A stretch of 64,000 nucleotides of DNA from Cavenderia fasciculata (Eukaryota; Evosea; Eumycetozoa; Acytosteliales; Cavenderiaceae): positions 2,852,001-2,916,000 of the forward strand of contig NW_004457624.1 in NCBI RefSeq assembly GCF_000203815.1, in the 5' to 3' direction. Of this stretch, positions 59,749 through 64,000 are shown in pieces. The notes below the pieces were generated by a model. That model was not told the DNA's origin. It did not search any database and saw nothing but the letters and a program-made list of their open reading frames with translations. How positions within the stretch are numbered: the first letter of the stretch is position 1; every line of letters starts with the position of its first letter. Position numbers and translations under genes: made by a program.

Positions 59749-61929
59749 ATGAACAATAATAACAGTAATAGCATGTATAGTGGAGGAGGAGGAGGATATT
59801 ACTCTACACCATTATCAAAGCAGCAACAACAAGGAGGAGTCTCGAAACTGTCAACACCAATGTCTAGACCAAACATAGGAGTAGGTCCATCAACACCAAA
59901 CAGTATTTCATTAAAGATTACTAGTACACAGAGTCATGCAGAGACATTTGAATGGAGGAATAGATTGGTTGGTTTGTTTGATCGATTGGGTGACACTAAT
60001 AGTGCAAAGATGGCTTTGGAGAATCTAGTCACTCTGGTTCAAACTCTTACAGATGAACATTCATTATCTTTTTTTATGGTATATACATCTATATTATATT
60101 ATTATTATACGCTAATACATTCTTTTCTATGTTATTAGTCATGTTTACTTGATAGTAATGATGCATTGAAACCATTGGCAAGAAAAGAGACTGCTAGGTT
60201 GATTGGTTTTGTTGTGAGTATACAACATCAGAGTGTTGCACCCTACCTACACAAGATTATTGCATGTTTGATGGAGAGAATACTCGATACTCATACAGGC
60301 ACGTCAGACATGTGCGCCGATTCATTGGGCATTGTAGCATATCATCTGACTGCACATCAACATTTATCGGTTGGTGGAGGTGGTGCAGTGACAAGTAGTG
60401 TCCCGGGGACACCTGGAACACCCCATCCATCAATGTCTTCTACCAGTCCAATTGGACCACTAGATATATACCTCGAACCATGTTTTAAACTACTTCGAAA
60501 CATCAACAAACATCATCAAGTGTCAGCGGTGGCAGCGATTGCCAAAGTCATTGAAAACTCACATCTCAACCATTTACGTCCACACTTGTTTGATTTGGTC
60601 GACAGACTATTGAAACGACTCCACCATCAAGGCTGCTTCTGTCAATCACAAATCATAAATTGTGTCAGTGCAATGGTGATGGTGGCTGGCAACCTACTCG
60701 TTGAAAAGGCTGGATTGGTTGCTGGCAACATGGTACATATGCTCAACAGCACCGATTGGATGGTGAGAAAGGCTGCCTGTGACGCGCTCACCTCTATAGC
60801 AACACGAATACACACAGAGACAGTCATACAATTCCACACCAAGGTGATCAAGGCATTGGAGGAATGTCGTCAAGATAAAATCAAAACAGTTAGAGATGTT
60901 GTCAATACCACCCTTTCACTCTACAATTCACTCAATCATATAAAACAAAATCAAAAACAATATTTACAATCACCTTTATCCGTTAATAACAACAACAACA
61001 TCAAATCACCTATATCAACTACCCCATCAAATAATAATAATAATAATAATAATTGGTCAACTCCATCACCAATGAAATTACTTGAACAAAATACTTTTAT
61101 TCCTTCTCCTTTATTATTGGCAAAAACTAATGGAAATGGAAATAATAATAATAATAGTAATAAGAAATTCAATTTAGATTATTTCCTTGAGAAAGAAAAA
61201 GATTCCAGTCGTAATCAACAACAACAACAACAACAAGAAGAGGAAGAAGAAGAGGAAGAAGAGGAGGAGGAAGAAGAAGAAGATGATTTAATATCCAACA
61301 ATTCATCTTGTATTTCAATGTCACCACTTGATTCTTCACCTGTACAGCAACAATCACCATATATTTCAACAACAACCAAAAATAATATAAATAATCAAAA
61401 TATAAATAATAATAATAATAATCAATTAAATAATAGTAGCAGTAAAAAAGAAACAACAACAACCAATTATACATCAAGATTAACTTCATCTGTTCAGAAA
61501 ATGCCAACATCATTTACTGCATTTAGTCATTCACCTTATAAATCACCATATTCATCAAAGAATGGTTTAAATAATAATAATAATAATAATACAAATAGAA
61601 AACCACCAATTAAATTAAATGATAAAGAACCAACAACAACTACAACAACGACAGCGACGACGACAACTTTACCAACTTTACCAAATATTGATCTTGAACA
61701 AACACTTTTATCGATAATGACATTTATGGAGGAAACCAAATCATCACTTCAATTATTACAAGAAAGAATTTCATTAATAGAGGTATCTGTCATTACATTA
61801 CAGCAACAACAAATTCACCAAAGATCATCATCTTCATCATCATCATCATCATCCTCGATACCACCACCAAGTTCATCGTCATTCACAACACCTTCATCCT
61901 TTTTATCACCAAACTTTAATCATCGATGA
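59749..61929 (+). CDS. TORTIFOLIA1/SPIRAL2-like HEAT-repeat microtubule-associated protein
   Basis: Exons 59749-60078 and 60139-61929 give 706 residues. HEAT repeats cover about 45-370. The register is that of plant TOR1/SPR2 proteins: RLVGLFDRLGDTNSAKMALENLVTLVQTL, ARKETARLIGFVVSIQHQSVAPYLHKI, and LNSTDWMVRKAACDALTSIATR. These bind and stabilise microtubule minus ends in plants. The rest is Asn/Ser/Thr/Gln low complexity with a Glu run at about 465-485. A short coiled coil (about 610-655, IDLEQTLLSIMTFMEETKSSLQLLQERISLIE) precedes a Ser-rich tail. A GTATAT donor is used. Outside plants this family is rare, and microtubule binding here is inferred. Confidence 0.7.
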
Positions 61930-63083
61930 ATTGCATAAATTATTATCATATATAATATATAATATATAAACATAAAATTATTTATTTTTTTAAAAGAAGA
62001 GGAAATATAAATATACATATAACATTGTATACAAATATGTATATATATATTTAATTGGAAATAATAATATTTATTTTGTATTTTGGGTATTTTATTTGTT
62101 TTTTCATGAGCGTGTGTGTGAATCTCTTTATCTTTACTCATCAATCCAATACACACATACATACATAACACATACATAAAAACAACGTCAGATGATGTTA
62201 ATGATGATGATGTTGATGATATTCGACACCACGTGATGATGTTGAGGAAGGATGAATAGATAGATAGATCAAAAAAAAACATATAATACGTATTTCTACA
62301 ATCAACACCATCTATCTGAATATCTATCCAATCAAGTGGGGGTATGTATACATAAATGTTAACAACGCTCACACATTTACTAACCATATATCAATCAATC
62401 TATTTCCTCACTCATCATCCACTTGTTACTCTTCTTCTTCTTCTTATTATTCTGGCGTTTTTAATTAATGGATAGATTGTACATGTGTATCATTAAATAT
62501 GATGATCATAAACTTAACACCCAATCTTATGGGGAGTGGTAATGATGATGATGATTATCATGGATGTTGGATCATTTAAAATCGTATATTAGTGTTTACT
62601 CGGATTACACATTCCCAATATATTCGTACGAATCATTTTACTGCAGTTGTTTGTGCAGTTCTCTATCTCTCTCTCTCTCTAATCTTTGACGTTTATTGCA
62701 GCTGCTTATGGTATCAATCAACTCGATGGTTGTGATTGTATAATATTTGGCGTTGTTCAATCAAATCAACATTGTTGTTGATCCATAAACACCCGAATGT
62801 GCCATGTTGTTCTGACGAAGTGGTAACAAGTGTGATGGTGGAAAGCATATGGGCAGTTGGATATATTAGTATATCACCCAACCAACCAACCAACCAATTT
62901 AAACTATCTCTCTATAGGTTGTATAGGAGTGAGTCAATCTACAAAGGTCAACAAGTTGTTGTCGCTCTCCATCGTTTTCGTCAATCATACATAACCTATA
63001 AATATTTAATTGTTTTCTTGTTTATTTTTAGAACAAACAAAACAATCAACTATCTAATTGTTTCCTAAAAAACAAAACAAAAA
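61930..63083. promoter_or_regulatory. Intergenic region upstream of the secreted Cys-rich gene
   Basis: No supported gene is seen. The region has (GATGAT)n at 62195-62220 and 62530-62560, CT-runs at 62665-62680, and GC-richer patches at 62570-62640 and 62740-62960. The open frame at 62736-63068 has no coding character. It provides the 3' flank of the TORTIFOLIA1-like gene and the promoter of the next gene. Confidence 0.4.
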
Positions 63084-64000
63084 ATGAAAATATATTTATT
63101 ATTATTACTATCAATAGTTTTATTATCTTGTTGTTTGACAAGTATAACAACTGCCGAAACTACTACTGTAAGAAGAACGTCTAAATATGTAGAAGAAATT
63201 CCAGGTTTGTAAAAGAAAAAATTAATATAATTATAATTATTTTAATATTATTTTACCTTTTTATTAATTAATTTCTTTTTTATTTATTTATTTATTTTTT
63301 TAGTTTGTAAATCATTAGGACCAAGAGAATGTGCCAAATCATCATATTGTACACCAGTATTTGGTACTGGATGTTGTGGAGACATTGACTATGAATGTGT
63401 CCAAATCCCACAACACTCTTGCAAATTTAATGATAGTGATACAAAGTGGTGTCTTGCCTCTGGTGATCATCACAACTTTTATCAATATTCTACAAACAAT
63501 ATAGATTGTCTTCCAGGTAGATTGGAAAATTATTTTGTTCCAAATGGTAAATAATAATAACAAAAAAGAGAAATATAAATTGTCCAATTTATTTTTAACC
63601 TTTTATATTTTTTTTTTATTTCTTTAATTTAGATAGAAGATGTAAACATGTTGAATGTCCAAGTGGATTTACATGTGAAAATAGAGGAACTGAAGATGTA
63701 GTATTTTGTGACTCCAAGAATCCATGTTGCAACTTTGAATCAATGTGTATTATGAAGAGTGGAAGAAATCCTCATAGTGTAGCAGAAGCCTACCTCCAAG
63801 AACTCAACAACCCACACAAAAAGAATTCAAACACTTTGCCACCACTCTATGGTCCAGATGCTGATTCAAAAAAGAAAAAGGATAAAAAGCAAGAGGAAGA
63901 AGAAGAAGAGGAAATTGATCAAGAGGATCATGTTCAACCAGCTCCACCAACCAAGAAACCATTCATTAAACCAACTGCTAAACCAACTATGAAACCAACA
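63084..64000 (+). CDS. Secreted cysteine-rich protein (partial, runs off the window)
   Basis: Exons 63084-63204, 63304-63546 and 63633 to the window end are joined in frame. The start MKIYLLLLLSIVLLSCCLTSITTA is a clear signal peptide with probable cleavage near residue 24. Two Cys-rich parts follow: VCKSLGPRECAKSSYCTPVFGTGCCG and CKHVECPSGFTCENRG...NPCCNFESMC. The latter resembles the C-x3-ECPxGFxC modules common in dictyostelid extracellular-matrix proteins. Next comes a Lys run, a Glu run, and Lys-Pro-Thr repeats (KPTAKPTMKPT), probably a rigid, O-glycosylated linker. The gene is not complete, so any membrane anchor or further modules are unknown. Confidence 0.7.

Noticed and set aside
62736-63068. 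110-codon open frame upstream of the secreted Cys-rich gene
   Set aside because: It runs through promoter-like sequence with stretches of NQPTNQ from a CAAC repeat and has no coding bias.

Overview
The window comes from a dictyostelid social amoeba nuclear genome. The evidence is short AT-rich introns with GTATGT/GTAAGT donors, poly-Asn/Gln/Thr and acidic low-complexity tracts inside otherwise conserved proteins, A-rich leaders before ATG, TAA-dominated stops, and family members best known from Dictyostelium (a helicase-less Dicer with an N-terminal dsRBD, a CudA-like factor). Coding base composition looks less AT-extreme than D. discoideum, so a species from another dictyostelid group is more likely; that is inference. 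I see no virus-derived element, intact transposon, tRNA or rRNA.

Layout: 0-3.3 kb eRF3 with decayed fragments and a 22-bp hairpin behind it; 3.3-6.5 kb a Dicer-like RNase III (-); 8.1-10.7 kb a PP6 regulatory (SAPS) subunit; 11.3-12.8 kb an unrecognised CCCH-type protein (-); 13.6-14 kb ribosomal protein eL38; 14.3-20.5 kb a divergent pair THOC5 (-)/DHX57-like DEAH helicase (+); 20.6-25.1 kb a divergent pair Integrator subunit 6 (-)/AKTIP-FTS (+); 25.5-27.8 kb a CudA-like factor (-); a 2.6 kb regulatory gap, then a tiny HABP4/SERBP1-motif protein (30.5 kb); 31-32.8 kb an atypical Arf-like GTPase (-) divergent from a SAP/SARNP-like protein (+); 33-34.9 kb an unrecognised Lys/Thr-rich protein; 35-36.9 kb an HMG-box protein (-) divergent from histone H2A.X (+), the latter followed by a canonical histone stem-loop; 39.6-41.3 kb an F-box/WD40 protein; 41.6 kb an NTF2-like protein; 43-47.3 kb a CH-IQ-DH-PH RhoGEF; 47.6-51.1 kb SLBP (-) divergent from a haspin-like kinase (+); 51.4-52.5 kb a SNIP1/DAWDLE FHA protein followed by decayed copies; 53-59 kb a BIG/Sec7-type ArfGEF (-); 59.7-61.9 kb a TORTIFOLIA1/SPIRAL2-like HEAT protein; 63.1-64 kb the start of a secreted Cys-rich protein cut by the window end.

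Two functional themes stand out. (1) Histone mRNA 3'-end control: H2A.X carries the 16-nt stem-loop and its reader SLBP lies 11 kb away. (2) Small-RNA/RNA processing: a Dicer-like gene, a SNIP1/DAWDLE homologue and a perfect-sized miRNA-like hairpin next to the Dicer gene, alongside THOC5, a SARNP/Tho1-like protein, INTS6 and a DHX57-like helicase. Physical clustering here may be chance. Exon boundaries were chosen by hand from splice consensus plus reading-frame continuity; every multi-exon model given sums to a whole number of codons.
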